From Streptomyces sp. NBC_00490 (lineage in GTDB: Bacteria; Actinomycetota; Actinomycetes; Streptomycetales; Streptomycetaceae), in contig NZ_CP107869.1 of the NCBI RefSeq assembly GCF_036013645.1, forward strand, positions 3,286,001 through 3,350,000: a stretch of DNA of 64,000 nt, given 5' to 3'. Made by a program: the position numbers and the translations under genes. The notes beneath the pieces are model-generated. The model did no database searches. It had not been told where the DNA came from and worked only from the letters and a program-made list of their open reading frames with translations. Positions within the stretch are counted from its first letter, which is position 1, and the number at the start of each line of letters is the position of its first letter. This document shows positions 44,613 to 53,022 of this stretch, piece by piece.

Positions 44613-46502
44613 ATGCATCTGCTCGACCTGCTCGACGATCCCCGCCCGTTCGCCCTGCTGCGCCGTCGCACGCCGGGCCATGACGAACAGAGCGTGGAGC
44701 TGCTGCTCGGCCCGGTCACCTCGTACGACCGGCTCGCCGACCTCCCCGACGAAGGCCTCGCCCTGGTCCCCTTCCGCCAGATCCGCGAGCGCGGCTTCGA
44801 CGTACGGGACGACGGGACACCGCTCGCGGTGCTGACGCCCGAGGAGACCCACACGCTGGACCTGGCGGAGGTCCTGGCCCAGCTCCCGGCGCACGACGTG
44901 CGGGTCGAGCGCGGTGGCTTCGACGTCGGCGACGAGGAGTACGCCGGGATCGTCGGGCGCGTGCTGCGGGAGGAGATCGGGCAGGGCGAGGGCGCGAACT
45001 TCGTGATCCGGCGGACGTACGAGGGGGAGATCCCGGGGTTCGGCAGAGCCGATGCCCTCGCCCTGTTCCGGCGGCTCCTGGAGGGTGAGCGCGGCGCGTA
45101 CTGGACGTTCGTCGTCCACACCGGTGACCGGACCCTCGTCGGCGCCAGCCCCGAGGTGCATGTACGCATGTCCGGCGGCACGGTCGTCATGAACCCGATC
45201 AGCGGGACGTACCGCTACCCGGCCGAAGGCCCCACCCCCGAGCACCTGCTGGACTTCCTCGCCGACGGCAAGGAGATCGAGGAGCTGTCGATGGTCGTCG
45301 ACGAGGAGCTCAAGATGATGTGCACCGTCGGCGACATGGGCGGGGTCGTCATCGGGCCGCGGCTGAAGGAGATGGCCCATCTCGCGCACACGGAGTACGA
45401 GCTGCGCGGGAAGTCCTCGCTGGATGTGCGTCAGGTGCTGAAGGAGACCATGTTCGCGGCGACCGTCACCGGCTCGCCCGTGCAGAACGCCTGCCGGGTC
45501 ATCGAGCGGCACGAGGTCGGGGGGCGCGGCTACTACGCGGGGGCGCTGGCGCTGCTCGGCAAGGACTCCGGCGGGGCCCAGACCCTGGACTCCCCCATCC
45601 TCATCCGCACCGCGGACATCGACGCGGCCGGCCGGCTGCGGGTACCGGTCGGTGCCACGCTCGTCCGCGGCTCGGACCCGGCGGGCGAGGTGGCCGAGAC
45701 GCACGCGAAGGCGGCGGGGGTGCTGGCGGCGCTGGGCGTGCGGGAGCAGAGGCCGCGCGAGGAGGGCGTACGTCCCCGGCTGGCCGATGATCCCCGGGTG
45801 CGGGCCGCGCTCGACGGCCGCCGGTCCTCGCTCGCCCCGTTCTGGCTGCGGATGCAGGAATCCCCCGGGAGGGACGCGGAGCTCACCGGTCACGCCCTGG
45901 TCGTGGACGGCGAGGACACCTTCACGGCGATGCTCGCGCACGTGCTGCGGTCCAGCGGACTGGACGTCACCGTCCGGCGGTACGACGAGCCCGGTCTGCG
46001 CGAGGCGGTCCTCGCGCATGAGGGCCCGGTGGTCCTGGGCCCCGGCCCGGGCGACCCCTGCGATCTGACCGACCCCAAGATGGTCTTCCTGCGTGACCTG
46101 ACCGCCCGTGTCGTCCGCGAGAACCGGCACGGTGTGCTCGGCGTCTGCCTCGGGCACGAGCTGCTGGCGGCCGAGCTGGGGCTGGAGATCGTACGGAAGG
46201 ACGTGCCCTACCAGGGCGCGCAGACGACGGTCGATCTGTTCGGGCGGCCGGAGACCGTGGGCTTCTACAACAGCTTCGTGGCGCACTGCGACGACGAGAC
46301 CGCGGCCGAGCTGGCCGCGCACGGGGTCGAGGTCAGCCGGAGCGCTTCGGGCGAGGTGCACGCCCTGCGCGGGCCGGGCTTCGCGGGAGTGCAGTTCCAC
46401 CCGGAGTCGGTGCTCACGCTGAACGGAGCCGCGGTCGTAAGAGAGTTGGCGGGTCAGCTGCGCGGGACGAGCACGTTCTCGGAGCGGCGGCCGGCCCTGT
46501 AG
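44613..46502 (+). CDS. trpEG: Fused anthranilate synthase TrpE-TrpG
   Basis: This 629-residue fusion has an N-terminal chorismate-binding domain (FVIRRTYEGEIPGF, GASPEVHVRMSGG, MNPISGTYRYP, EELSMVVDEELKMM, PVQNACRVIERHEVGGRGYYAGAL). A Ser/Arg linker around residue 390 joins it to a class I glutamine amidotransferase with GPGPGDP, GVCLGHE (nucleophile Cys) and VQFHPESV. Anthranilate is the expected product because of the Trp attenuator upstream. Fused enzymes of this kind also resemble PhzE of phenazine synthesis, so assay would settle it. The 3' end overlaps the next gene convergently by 49 bases. Confidence 0.93.
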   Translation: MHLLDLLDDPRPFALLRRRTPGHDEQSVELLLGPVTSYDRLADLPDEGLALVPFRQIRERGFDVRDDGTPLAVLTPEETHTLDLAEVLAQLPAHDVRVERGGFDVGDEEYAGIVGRVLREEIGQGEGANFVIRRTYEGEIPGFGRADALALFRRLLEGERGAYWTFVVHTGDRTLVGASPEVHVRMSGGTVVMNPISGTYRYPAEGPTPEHLLDFLADGKEIEELSMVVDEELKMMCTVGDMGGVVIGPRLKEMAHLAHTEYELRGKSSLDVRQVLKETMFAATVTGSPVQNACRVIERHEVGGRGYYAGALALLGKDSGGAQTLDSPILIRTADIDAAGRLRVPVGATLVRGSDPAGEVAETHAKAAGVLAALGVREQRPREEGVRPRLADDPRVRAALDGRRSSLAPFWLRMQESPGRDAELTGHALVVDGEDTFTAMLAHVLRSSGLDVTVRRYDEPGLREAVLAHEGPVVLGPGPGDPCDLTDPKMVFLRDLTARVVRENRHGVLGVCLGHELLAAELGLEIVRKDVPYQGAQTTVDLFGRPETVGFYNSFVAHCDDETAAELAAHGVEVSRSASGEVHALRGPGFAGVQFHPESVLTLNGAAVVRELAGQLRGTSTFSERRPAL

Positions 46503-47449
46503 TCGAGGACGTTGCGCACCGTGGCGTCGACGATCTGGCCGACGGCGTCCACGGTGTAGTACGCCTGGTGGGATGTGACCAGGACATTCGGGAAGGTGAC
46601 CAGGCGGGCCAGGGTGTCGTCCTCGATGGCCTCCAGGGACTTGTCGAGGAAGAACAGGCCCGCCTCCGCCTCGTACACGTCGAGGCCGACGCCCGCGAAG
46701 CGGCCCGCGCGCAGCTCGTCGACGAGGGCGGTGGTGTCGATCAGGCCGCCGCGGCTGGAGTTGACCAGGATCGCGTCGTCCTTCATCGCCTTCAGGGCGT
46801 CGGCGTCGATGAGGCGCTGGGTCTCCGGCATCAGCGGGACGTGCAGGGTGACGAGGTCGGACTCGGCGAGGAGTTGTTCCTTGGGGACGTACTCCATGCC
46901 GAGTCCCCTGCACACCGGGTTCTCGGCGATGTCCCACCCCAGCAGGCGCATGCCGAAGCCGTGGGCGATGCGGGTGAAGGCCTCGCCGATCTTGCCGGTG
47001 CCGAGGACTCCGGCGGTGCGGCCGCGCAGGTCGCGGCCCATCAGGCCGTCGAGACGGAAGTCGAAGTCGCGGGTGCGGGTGGAGGCGCGGACGATACGGC
47101 GGTTGACCGCCATGGCGAGGGTCCAGGCGAACTCGGCGACGGAGTACGGCGAGTAGTACGAGACCCGGGCGACCGTCATGCCGAGCCGTTCGGCGGCCTC
47201 GAGGTCGATGTTGTTGAACCCGGTGGACCGCTGGGCGATCATCCGCGTGCCGCCGGCCGCGAGGACCTCCAGGACACCGCCGCCGAGTTCGGCGTTGACG
47301 CTGGTGGAGATCACCTCGTAGCCGGCCGCGATGGGGGCGGTGTCCTCGTTGAGGAAGACGTCGAGACAGCGGACCTCGTGATGCCCCCGGAAGGCCTGCT
47401 GGATCAGGGGCTTCTCGTCCGCCTGGACTCCGAAGGCGAGAATCTCCAC
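46454..47449 (-). CDS. ldhA: D-lactate dehydrogenase-like 2-hydroxyacid dehydrogenase
   Basis: This 331-residue D-2-hydroxyacid dehydrogenase has RSTGFNNIDLEAAERLGM, the NAD site TAGVLGTGKIGEAFTRIA, DLVTLHVPLMPETQRLID, ILVNSSRGGLIDTTAL with the catalytic Arg, GLDVYEAEAGLFF with Glu, and LVTSHQAYYTVDA with the catalytic His. This pattern is LdhA/D-lactate type. GTG at 47449 has GGAGGG upstream. Its last 49 bases overlap trpEG on the opposite strand. It probably works with pyruvate. Confidence 0.9.
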   Translation of the reverse strand: MEILAFGVQADEKPLIQQAFRGHHEVRCLDVFLNEDTAPIAAGYEVISTSVNAELGGGVLEVLAAGGTRMIAQRSTGFNNIDLEAAERLGMTVARVSYYSPYSVAEFAWTLAMAVNRRIVRASTRTRDFDFRLDGLMGRDLRGRTAGVLGTGKIGEAFTRIAHGFGMRLLGWDIAENPVCRGLGMEYVPKEQLLAESDLVTLHVPLMPETQRLIDADALKAMKDDAILVNSSRGGLIDTTALVDELRAGRFAGVGLDVYEAEAGLFFLDKSLEAIEDDTLARLVTFPNVLVTSHQAYYTVDAVGQIVDATVRNVLDYRAGRRSENVLVPRS

Positions 47450-47567
47450 ACGACCCTCCGAGGTGCGCCGGAATTGTCTGATACCGGCGAATATCTCACA
47501 GGCCGGCGAGTTCTCCCTCGTGCCGCTCCACCACCCGACCGCCGGTCCTCCCCGTGACGCCTGCGCG

Positions 47568-47602
47568 CCGAACGCCGCCGCGGTGACCGCGGCGGCGTTC
47601 GG
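47568..47602. terminator. Hairpin between pfkA and ldhA
   Basis: Two 17-base arms are perfectly complementary around base 47585. On the minus strand it starts 52 bases downstream of the pfkA stop. No T-run follows. It separates pfkA transcription from ldhA. Confidence 0.65.
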
Positions 47603-47653
47603 GTGTCGCACAACTCACTTCACAGGAAGGGGAGTTGCTCCCGGTCTCCGGTG

Positions 47654-48682
47654 TCAGCCGAAGAACACCCCGACCTCCTCGTACAGCTTCGGGTCCACGG
47701 TCTTCAGCTTGGCCGTCGCCTCCGCGATCGGCACCCGCACGATGTCCGTGCCGCGCAGCGCGACCATCTTGCCGAAGTCGCCGTCCCGGACGGCCTCGAT
47801 GGCGTGCAGGCCGAAGCGGGTGGCGAGCCAGCGGTCGAAGGCGCTGGGGGTGCCGCCGCGCTGGATGTGCCCGAGGACCGTCGTACGGGCCTCCTTGCCG
47901 GTCCGCTTCTCGATCTCCTTGGCCAGCCACTCGCCGACCCCGGACAGCCGGACGTGTCCGAAGGAGTCCAGCGACTCGTCCTTGAGGACCGCGTCACCGT
48001 CCTTGGGCATCGCGCCCTCGGCGACGACCACGATCGGCGCGTACGAGGCCTTGAAGCGGGAGGTCACCCAGGCGCACACCTGGTCGACGTCGAAGCGCTG
48101 CTCGGGGATGAGGATGACGTTGGCGCCGCCGGCCAGCCCCGAATGGAGGGCGATCCAGCCCGCGTGCCGGCCCATGACCTCGCAGACCAGGACCCGCATA
48201 TGGGACTCGGCGGTGGTGTGCAGCCGGTCGATCGCCTCCGTGGCGATGCCGACCGCGGTGTCGAAGCCGAAGGTGTAGTCGGTGCCGGACAGGTCGTTGT
48301 CGATGGTCTTCGGTACGGCGACGACGGGGACGCCGTACTCGTCGTTGAGCCGTGCCGCCACGCCGAGGGTGTCCTCGCCGCCGATGGCGATGAGCGCCTC
48401 GACCTCCTGCTTGGCGAGGTTCTCCTTGATGCGGCGGATGCCGCCCTCCACCTTCAGCGGGTTGGTCCGCGAGGAGCCGAGGATGGTGCCGCCGCGGGGC
48501 AGGATGCCGCGCACGGCGGGGATGTCGAGGCGGACGGTGTCGTTCTCCAGTGGTCCTCGCCAGCCGTCCCGGAAGCCGACGAAGTCATAGCCGTACTCCT
48601 GCACGCCCTTGCGGACGACGCCCCGGATGACGGCGTTGAGCCCGGGGCAGTCGCCGCCTCCGGTCAGTACTCCGACCCGCAT
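47654..48682 (-). CDS. pfkA: Phosphofructokinase with PPi-type active-site residues
   Basis: This 342-residue PFK has the start RVGVLTGGGDCPGLNAVIR, the GGTILGSSRTNP loop, ALIAIGGEDTLGVA, and VPKTIDNDLSGTDYTFGFDTA. The residue at 104 is Asp and a Lys follows Pro124 (Lys125). In the PFK family Gly104 indicates ATP use, and Asp104 with Lys124 indicates pyrophosphate use. It strongly resembles from memory the PPi-PFK of Amycolatopsis. It may therefore be PPi-dependent and reversible in place of the normal kinase, though Streptomyces has other PFK genes. Ordinary start ATG at 48682. Confidence 0.93.
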   Translation of the reverse strand: MRVGVLTGGGDCPGLNAVIRGVVRKGVQEYGYDFVGFRDGWRGPLENDTVRLDIPAVRGILPRGGTILGSSRTNPLKVEGGIRRIKENLAKQEVEALIAIGGEDTLGVAARLNDEYGVPVVAVPKTIDNDLSGTDYTFGFDTAVGIATEAIDRLHTTAESHMRVLVCEVMGRHAGWIALHSGLAGGANVILIPEQRFDVDQVCAWVTSRFKASYAPIVVVAEGAMPKDGDAVLKDESLDSFGHVRLSGVGEWLAKEIEKRTGKEARTTVLGHIQRGGTPSAFDRWLATRFGLHAIEAVRDGDFGKMVALRGTDIVRVPIAEATAKLKTVDPKLYEEVGVFFG

Positions 48683-48814
48683 GGAAATGTCCCTTCGCCG
48701 CGGTTGCCTGTGAGGGTCACGCTAATGGTGATCCAGGTCACACAGCGATGGGCGGGAAGGGCAATTCCGGTGAATCAGATGGCCGTTGGTTTACGCGCCG
48801 TCAAGCGCGCGCTC

Positions 48815-49489
48815 CTATTCATCGTCGAGCCCGCGTTCTATGGCGTACCGGACGAGCTCGACCCGGTTGTGAAGCTGCAGCTTGCCGAGGGTGTTCTGGA
48901 CGTGGTTCTGGACCGTGCGGTGCGAGATGACCAGACGCTCGGCGATCTGCTTGTAGCTCAGGCCCTTGGCGACCAGCCGCAGCACCTCCGTCTCCCGGTC
49001 GGTGAGCTGCGGCGCCTTGGGCTGGTCGGTGTCCGGGGCGGGCGCGGGCTCGGAGGCCAGCCGGCGGTACTCCCCGAGGACGAGTCCCGCGAGACCGGGC
49101 GTGAAGACGGGGTCGCCGACGGCCGTACGGCGGACCGCGTCCAGCAGTTCCTCGGTGGACGCCGACTTCAGCAGATAGCCGGTCGCGCCCGACTTCACGG
49201 CCTCCAGGACGTCCGCGTGCTCACCGCTGGCCGACAGCACAAGAACGCGCAGCGCCGGGTTGTGCCCGACGAGTTCCTTGCAGACCTGGACACCGGGCTT
49301 CAACGGCAGGTTCAGGTCGAGCACCAGCACATCCGGCCCGGCGGCCTTGGCACGGCGTACGGCCTGGTCGCCGTCGCCCGCGGTGGCCACCACGTCGAAG
49401 CCGGACGCGTCCAGGTCGCGGGCGACCGCGTCGCGCCACATCGGGTGGTCGTCTACCACCATCACCTTGATCGGGCCCTGGTCACTCAT
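48815..49489 (-). CDS. macR: NarL/FixJ-type response regulator MacR
   Basis: This 224-residue regulator has an N-terminal receiver (VMVVDDHPMWRDAVARDL with the Asp pair, LVLDLNLPLKPG with the phospho-Asp, LSASG, GYLLK) and a LuxR-type HTH (LTDRETEVLRLVAKGLSYKQIAERLVISHRTVQNHVQNTLGKL). ATG at 49489 overlaps the kinase stop in ATGA. It pairs with the kinase upstream. In S. coelicolor this pair was named MacRS and reported to regulate morphogenesis-related membrane protein genes (from memory). Confidence 0.93.
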   Translation of the reverse strand: MSDQGPIKVMVVDDHPMWRDAVARDLDASGFDVVATAGDGDQAVRRAKAAGPDVLVLDLNLPLKPGVQVCKELVGHNPALRVLVLSASGEHADVLEAVKSGATGYLLKSASTEELLDAVRRTAVGDPVFTPGLAGLVLGEYRRLASEPAPAPDTDQPKAPQLTDRETEVLRLVAKGLSYKQIAERLVISHRTVQNHVQNTLGKLQLHNRVELVRYAIERGLDDE

Positions 49490-50700
49490 CGCTGTCCTGC
49501 CTTCCCCCGTGAAACCTTCGGTACCTTCAGCTCGACCTCCGTGCCCTGCCCGGGCACCGAGATCAGTTCGGCGCTGCCGCCTAGTTCGCCCAACCGCCCC
49601 CGGATCGACAGGGCCACCCCCATCCGCCCCTCCCCCTCGGCCTGCGCGAGCCGCCCGTCGGGGATGCCGGGCCCGTCGTCGCGTACGGTCACCACGACCT
49701 CCTCGGGCTCGTCCTCGACAAGGATCCACGCGCGCGCGTGCTCACCGGCATGCTTGCGTACGTTGTCCAGGGCGGCCCCCACCGCGGCGGCCAGCTCCTT
49801 CGCGGCGGCCGGGGGCAGTTCCACCGGGGCGCCGGGCTCGGCGAAGCTGACCTTGGCGGCGGCGAACGGGGCGAGCAGCGCGCGGAGATCGACGGGCCCC
49901 TCGGGATCCGGCTCGTCGACGGCCCGTACGACCGCCCCCTGGGCCGCGTCCTCCGACACCCACGAGACGGGCCTCAGCCCGCCGGAGACCAGGGTGCGCA
50001 GCGCCACCTCCTGCTCGCCGGCCATCCGGCCCAGCTCGGCCGCCTCGCCGCCGATGACGGCACCGCGCCGCTGCACCATGGCGAGCACCTGGAGCACGCT
50101 GTCGTGGATGTCCCGCGCGAGCCGCTCCCGCTCCCTGGTCGCGGCCTCGATCTCCAGGGCGCGGGCCAGGGTGCGCTCGGAGGCGCGGGCGACCTCGACG
50201 ACGTAGCCGATGGCGATGGAGGCGACCCACACGAGGATGACGTTGTGGACGGTGTCCCGGGCCGGCTGGCCGCGCTCGATCAGGTTGGCGGCGGCGACCG
50301 GTGTGGAGGCGAACGCGGCCCAGCGCCAGCCGCCCTTGATGGCGTACGCGAGGACCGAGCCGGCGGTCCATATCGACGGCAGGGTGGGCCCGCCGGTGTC
50401 GATGTGGTGGTCGTTGACGACCAGCGGGGTCAGGAGGATGCCGGTGACCGCGACGGCGAGGTCCACGGCAAGGAAGCGCTTGGTGCAGGCGGCCTCGTTC
50501 TGGACCCGGGGCAGGGTGGCGAGCGTCCAGCCGCACAGGACGACGTAGTACGCGACGGCGATGCCCGGGCGGTCGTAGTTCTCGTAGTTGGCGGCGAACA
50601 GTCCGACCGCGTACAGCAGGGTCAGCACCCGGTAGCCGGTGAGCGCGCGCCACAGCGGCAGCTCCACCGACATCCTCATCACACGCTCACGCCTGGCCAT
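49486..50700 (-). CDS. macS: MacS-family sensor histidine kinase
   Basis: This 404-residue kinase has five or six N-terminal membrane segments (TLLYAVGLFAANY, AVAYYVVLCGWTLATL, the FLAVDLAVAVTGILLTPLVV region, ILVWVASIAIGYVVEVA). The DHp box is RERERLARDIHDSVLQVLAMV with the phospho-His. The HATPase_c part is ELAAAVGAALDNVRKHAGE and VTVRDDGPGIPDGRL. This is the NarL-partner HisKA_3 type. It forms an operon with macR and overlaps it; PlsC lies upstream on the same strand. Confidence 0.93.
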   Translation of the reverse strand: MARRERVMRMSVELPLWRALTGYRVLTLLYAVGLFAANYENYDRPGIAVAYYVVLCGWTLATLPRVQNEAACTKRFLAVDLAVAVTGILLTPLVVNDHHIDTGGPTLPSIWTAGSVLAYAIKGGWRWAAFASTPVAAANLIERGQPARDTVHNVILVWVASIAIGYVVEVARASERTLARALEIEAATRERERLARDIHDSVLQVLAMVQRRGAVIGGEAAELGRMAGEQEVALRTLVSGGLRPVSWVSEDAAQGAVVRAVDEPDPEGPVDLRALLAPFAAAKVSFAEPGAPVELPPAAAKELAAAVGAALDNVRKHAGEHARAWILVEDEPEEVVVTVRDDGPGIPDGRLAQAEGEGRMGVALSIRGRLGELGGSAELISVPGQGTEVELKVPKVSRGKAGQR

Positions 50701-50727
50701 GCCCCCACCCCCGGCCCCGAAGTCCCG

Positions 50728-51489
50728 TCAGGACTCGGAGCGTTCCTTCTCAGCCTTCGCGAGTGCGGCCTTCGCCGCCTTCTCCGCTTCCTTCTCGGCC
50801 TTGGCCGCGTCCGCGATCTGCCGCTTGGCGGCGGTCGCGTACATGTCGACGTACTCCTGGCCGGAGAGCTTCATGATTTCGTACATGACCTCGTCGGTCA
50901 CCGCGCGCAGCACGAACCGGTCGTGCTCCATGCCCTGGTACCGGGTGAAGTCCAGGGGCCGGCCGATGCGGATGCCGGGCCGCATCAGCTTGGGCATCAC
51001 CTGCCCGGGCGGCTGGATCTTCTCGGTGTCGATCATGGCGACCGGGATGACGGGCGCGCCGGTGGCGAGCGCCACGCGCGCGAGGCCGCCCGGCTTGCCC
51101 CGGTAGAGGCGGCCGTCGGGCGAGCGCGTGCCCTCCGGGTAGATCCCGAACAGCTCACCGCGCTCCAGCACCTCGATGCCGGCCTTGACCGCGGCCTCGC
51201 CCGCGCCGCGCGCACCGGAGCGGTCCACGGGAAGCTGCCCGGCGCCCTTGAAGAACGCGGCCGTGAGCCGGCCCTTCAGCCCTGGCGTGGTGAAGTACTC
51301 CGCCTTGGCGATGAAGGTGACCTTGCGGTCCAGGACCGCGGGCAGGAAGAAGGAGTCCGAGAAGGACAGGTGGTTGCTCGCCAGGATCGCGGGGCCCGTG
51401 TCAGGGATGTTCTCGAGGCCTTCCACCCAGGGCCTGAAGGCGACCTTCAGCGGCCCGCCGATGGCGACCTTCATCGTTCCGTACAACAA
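50728..51489 (-). CDS. 1-acylglycerol-3-phosphate acyltransferase PlsC-like
   Basis: This is an acyltransferase of phospholipid synthesis. The catalytic NHLSFSDSFFLP (HX4D) is present, with KAEYF, GAGQLPVDR, FGIYPEGTRSPDGRLYRGKPG and a VIPVAMI segment. The C-terminus is an Ala/Lys/Glu-rich coil (AKAEKEAEKAAKAALAKAEKE). The TTG at 51489 has AGGAGG 7 bases before; an ATG at 51474 is a good alternative. It lies 27 bases from macS. Length 253. Confidence 0.9.
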   Translation of the reverse strand: MLYGTMKVAIGGPLKVAFRPWVEGLENIPDTGPAILASNHLSFSDSFFLPAVLDRKVTFIAKAEYFTTPGLKGRLTAAFFKGAGQLPVDRSGARGAGEAAVKAGIEVLERGELFGIYPEGTRSPDGRLYRGKPGGLARVALATGAPVIPVAMIDTEKIQPPGQVMPKLMRPGIRIGRPLDFTRYQGMEHDRFVLRAVTDEVMYEIMKLSGQEYVDMYATAAKRQIADAAKAEKEAEKAAKAALAKAEKERSES

Positions 51490-51634
51490 CCCCGTGCCTC
51501 CTGTGTCTGTCGGTGAGACCTTAACCCGGAGCATCGGCAATGGTCCCGACGACCCTGGTCGGTGTCAGTGCGGTCGCGTACGGTGAACCTCACCTGGACT
51601 CGTTCACACCCTTCTCATGAACAGGAGACCGAAG

Positions 51635-52414
51635 GTGCCGGTCCTTGCTGGAGCCGAGCCGTTCCGCCACGAGGGCGGGGAGACAGGCGTCCTCCTCTGC
51701 CACGGCTTCACCGGTTCCCCGCAGTCGCTGCGCCCCTGGGCGGAGTACCTCGCCGAGCGCGGTCTCACCGTGTCGCTGCCTCTCCTTCCGGGGCACGGCA
51801 CCCGCTGGGAGGACATGGCACTCACCGGCTGGCAGGACTGGTACGCCGAGGTGGACCGCGAGCTGCGGGCCCTGCGTGAGCGCTGCGCCCAGGTGTTCGT
51901 GGCGGGTCTGTCCATGGGCGGTGCCCTCGCCCTGCGGCTGGCCGCCAAGCACGGCGACGCGGTCCGCGGAGTGGTGGTCGTCAACCCGGCGAACCGTATG
52001 CACGGCCTCGCGCCCTACGCCCTTCCGGTGGTGCGCCATCTGCTGCGGACGACGCCGGGGATCGCCGACGACATCGCCAAGGAGGGCGCCCACGAGCTGG
52101 GCTACACCCGGGTGCCGCTGCACTCCGCGCACTCCCTGCGCCAGTTCTTCCGCCTGGTCGACGGTGAGCTTCCGCAGGTCACCCAGCCGCTGCTGGTGCT
52201 GCGCAGCGCCGAGGACCACGTGGTGCCGGCGGCCGACTCCGCGCGCGTGCTGAGCCGGGTGTCCTCGACGGACGTATCGGAGATCGTGCTGGAACAGAGT
52301 TACCACGTGGCGACGTTGGACCATGACGCGGAGCGGATCTTCGAGGAGAGCTTCGCGTTCATCGGCCGGCTCGCAACCGGTATCGGCAAGGAAGGGACGG
52401 CCGCACGTGGCTGA
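51635..52414 (+). CDS. Alpha/beta-hydrolase, carboxylesterase type
   Basis: This 259-residue serine hydrolase has the oxyanion segment LLCHGFTGSPQSLRPWA, the nucleophile elbow VAGLSMGGALAL, Asp in LVLRSAEDHVVPAA, and the catalytic His in QSYHVATLDHD. It resembles bacterial monoacylglycerol lipase/Est30. GTG at 51635 has AGGAGA 6 bases before. The ATG at 51617 has no ribosome site. The next gene overlaps it by 8 bases. Confidence 0.92.
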   Translation: MPVLAGAEPFRHEGGETGVLLCHGFTGSPQSLRPWAEYLAERGLTVSLPLLPGHGTRWEDMALTGWQDWYAEVDRELRALRERCAQVFVAGLSMGGALALRLAAKHGDAVRGVVVVNPANRMHGLAPYALPVVRHLLRTTPGIADDIAKEGAHELGYTRVPLHSAHSLRQFFRLVDGELPQVTQPLLVLRSAEDHVVPAADSARVLSRVSSTDVSEIVLEQSYHVATLDHDAERIFEESFAFIGRLATGIGKEGTAARG

Positions 52415-52979
52415 GCACGACTCCGACCGCGAGGACCGCGAGCCGGACGAGCAGGGCGTGCCCTTCGACGAGGCGGCCGCCTGGGCGGCGATCGTCGCCG
52501 GGTACGGCGAGGAGCCGAAGGATCCGCCGGGCGCCAAGCCGTTCAAGTCGGTGGAGGACCTGGCGCTGCTGGAGCCGGAGACCAACTCGGAGGAGCCGAA
52601 GGAGGACGAGAAGCCGGAGAAGCCCGCCTCGGCCAAGCCGCTGGGCAGCTCCGTCGCCTTCGCTCCGGGTGTCGGCCCGCGTGACTACACGGCTCCCGAG
52701 CCGGTGGAGGAGGACTTCGACGAGGACGACGAGGGCCACTTCGTCCCGCCGGAGCCGCCGCCGCTGCCGGCCGCGGACACCACCGCGAAGTTCGCGTGGC
52801 TGGCAGTCCTGGGCGGCCCCCTGCTGCTCCTGCTGGCGATACTGCTCACCTGGGACATGACCTGGTGGCTCGCCACCATCGGCATCGGCGGTTTCCTGGG
52901 CGGGTTCGCGACGCTGGTGATGCGGATGCGGACGGATGAGGACGAGGACGACGACCCGGGACGCGGAGCGGTCGTCTGA
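52407..52979 (+). CDS. Acidic membrane protein of unknown function
   Basis: This 190-residue protein begins with a highly acidic, Glu/Asp/Pro-rich cytoplasmic half (REDREPDEQGVPFDEAAAWAAIVAGYGEEPKDPPG...) and ends with two adjacent membrane segments (AWLAVLGGPLLLLLAILLTWD, and LATIGIGGFLGGFATLVMRM). An acidic Asp/Glu tail follows. I do not recognise a named family. The GTG overlaps the esterase stop, suggesting co-translation. Confidence 0.75.
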   Translation: MAEHDSDREDREPDEQGVPFDEAAAWAAIVAGYGEEPKDPPGAKPFKSVEDLALLEPETNSEEPKEDEKPEKPASAKPLGSSVAFAPGVGPRDYTAPEPVEEDFDEDDEGHFVPPEPPPLPAADTTAKFAWLAVLGGPLLLLLAILLTWDMTWWLATIGIGGFLGGFATLVMRMRTDEDEDDDPGRGAVV

Positions 52980-53022
52980 GGCTCAGCCTGCCGGAACTCC
53001 GAGGCTCAGCCCACCGGAACTC
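52978..53022. repeat. Tandem 23-bp duplication at a 3' end
   Basis: Positions 52978-52999 and 53001-53022 agree at 20 of 22 bases. The unit contains the end of the next gene: each copy carries its terminal codons and a stop. It looks like a recent local duplication. Confidence 0.7.

Noticed and set aside
47463..50206. Plus-strand frames opposite pfkA, macR and macS
   Set aside because: They are shadows; both minus-strand kinase/regulator motifs and overlaps are convincing.
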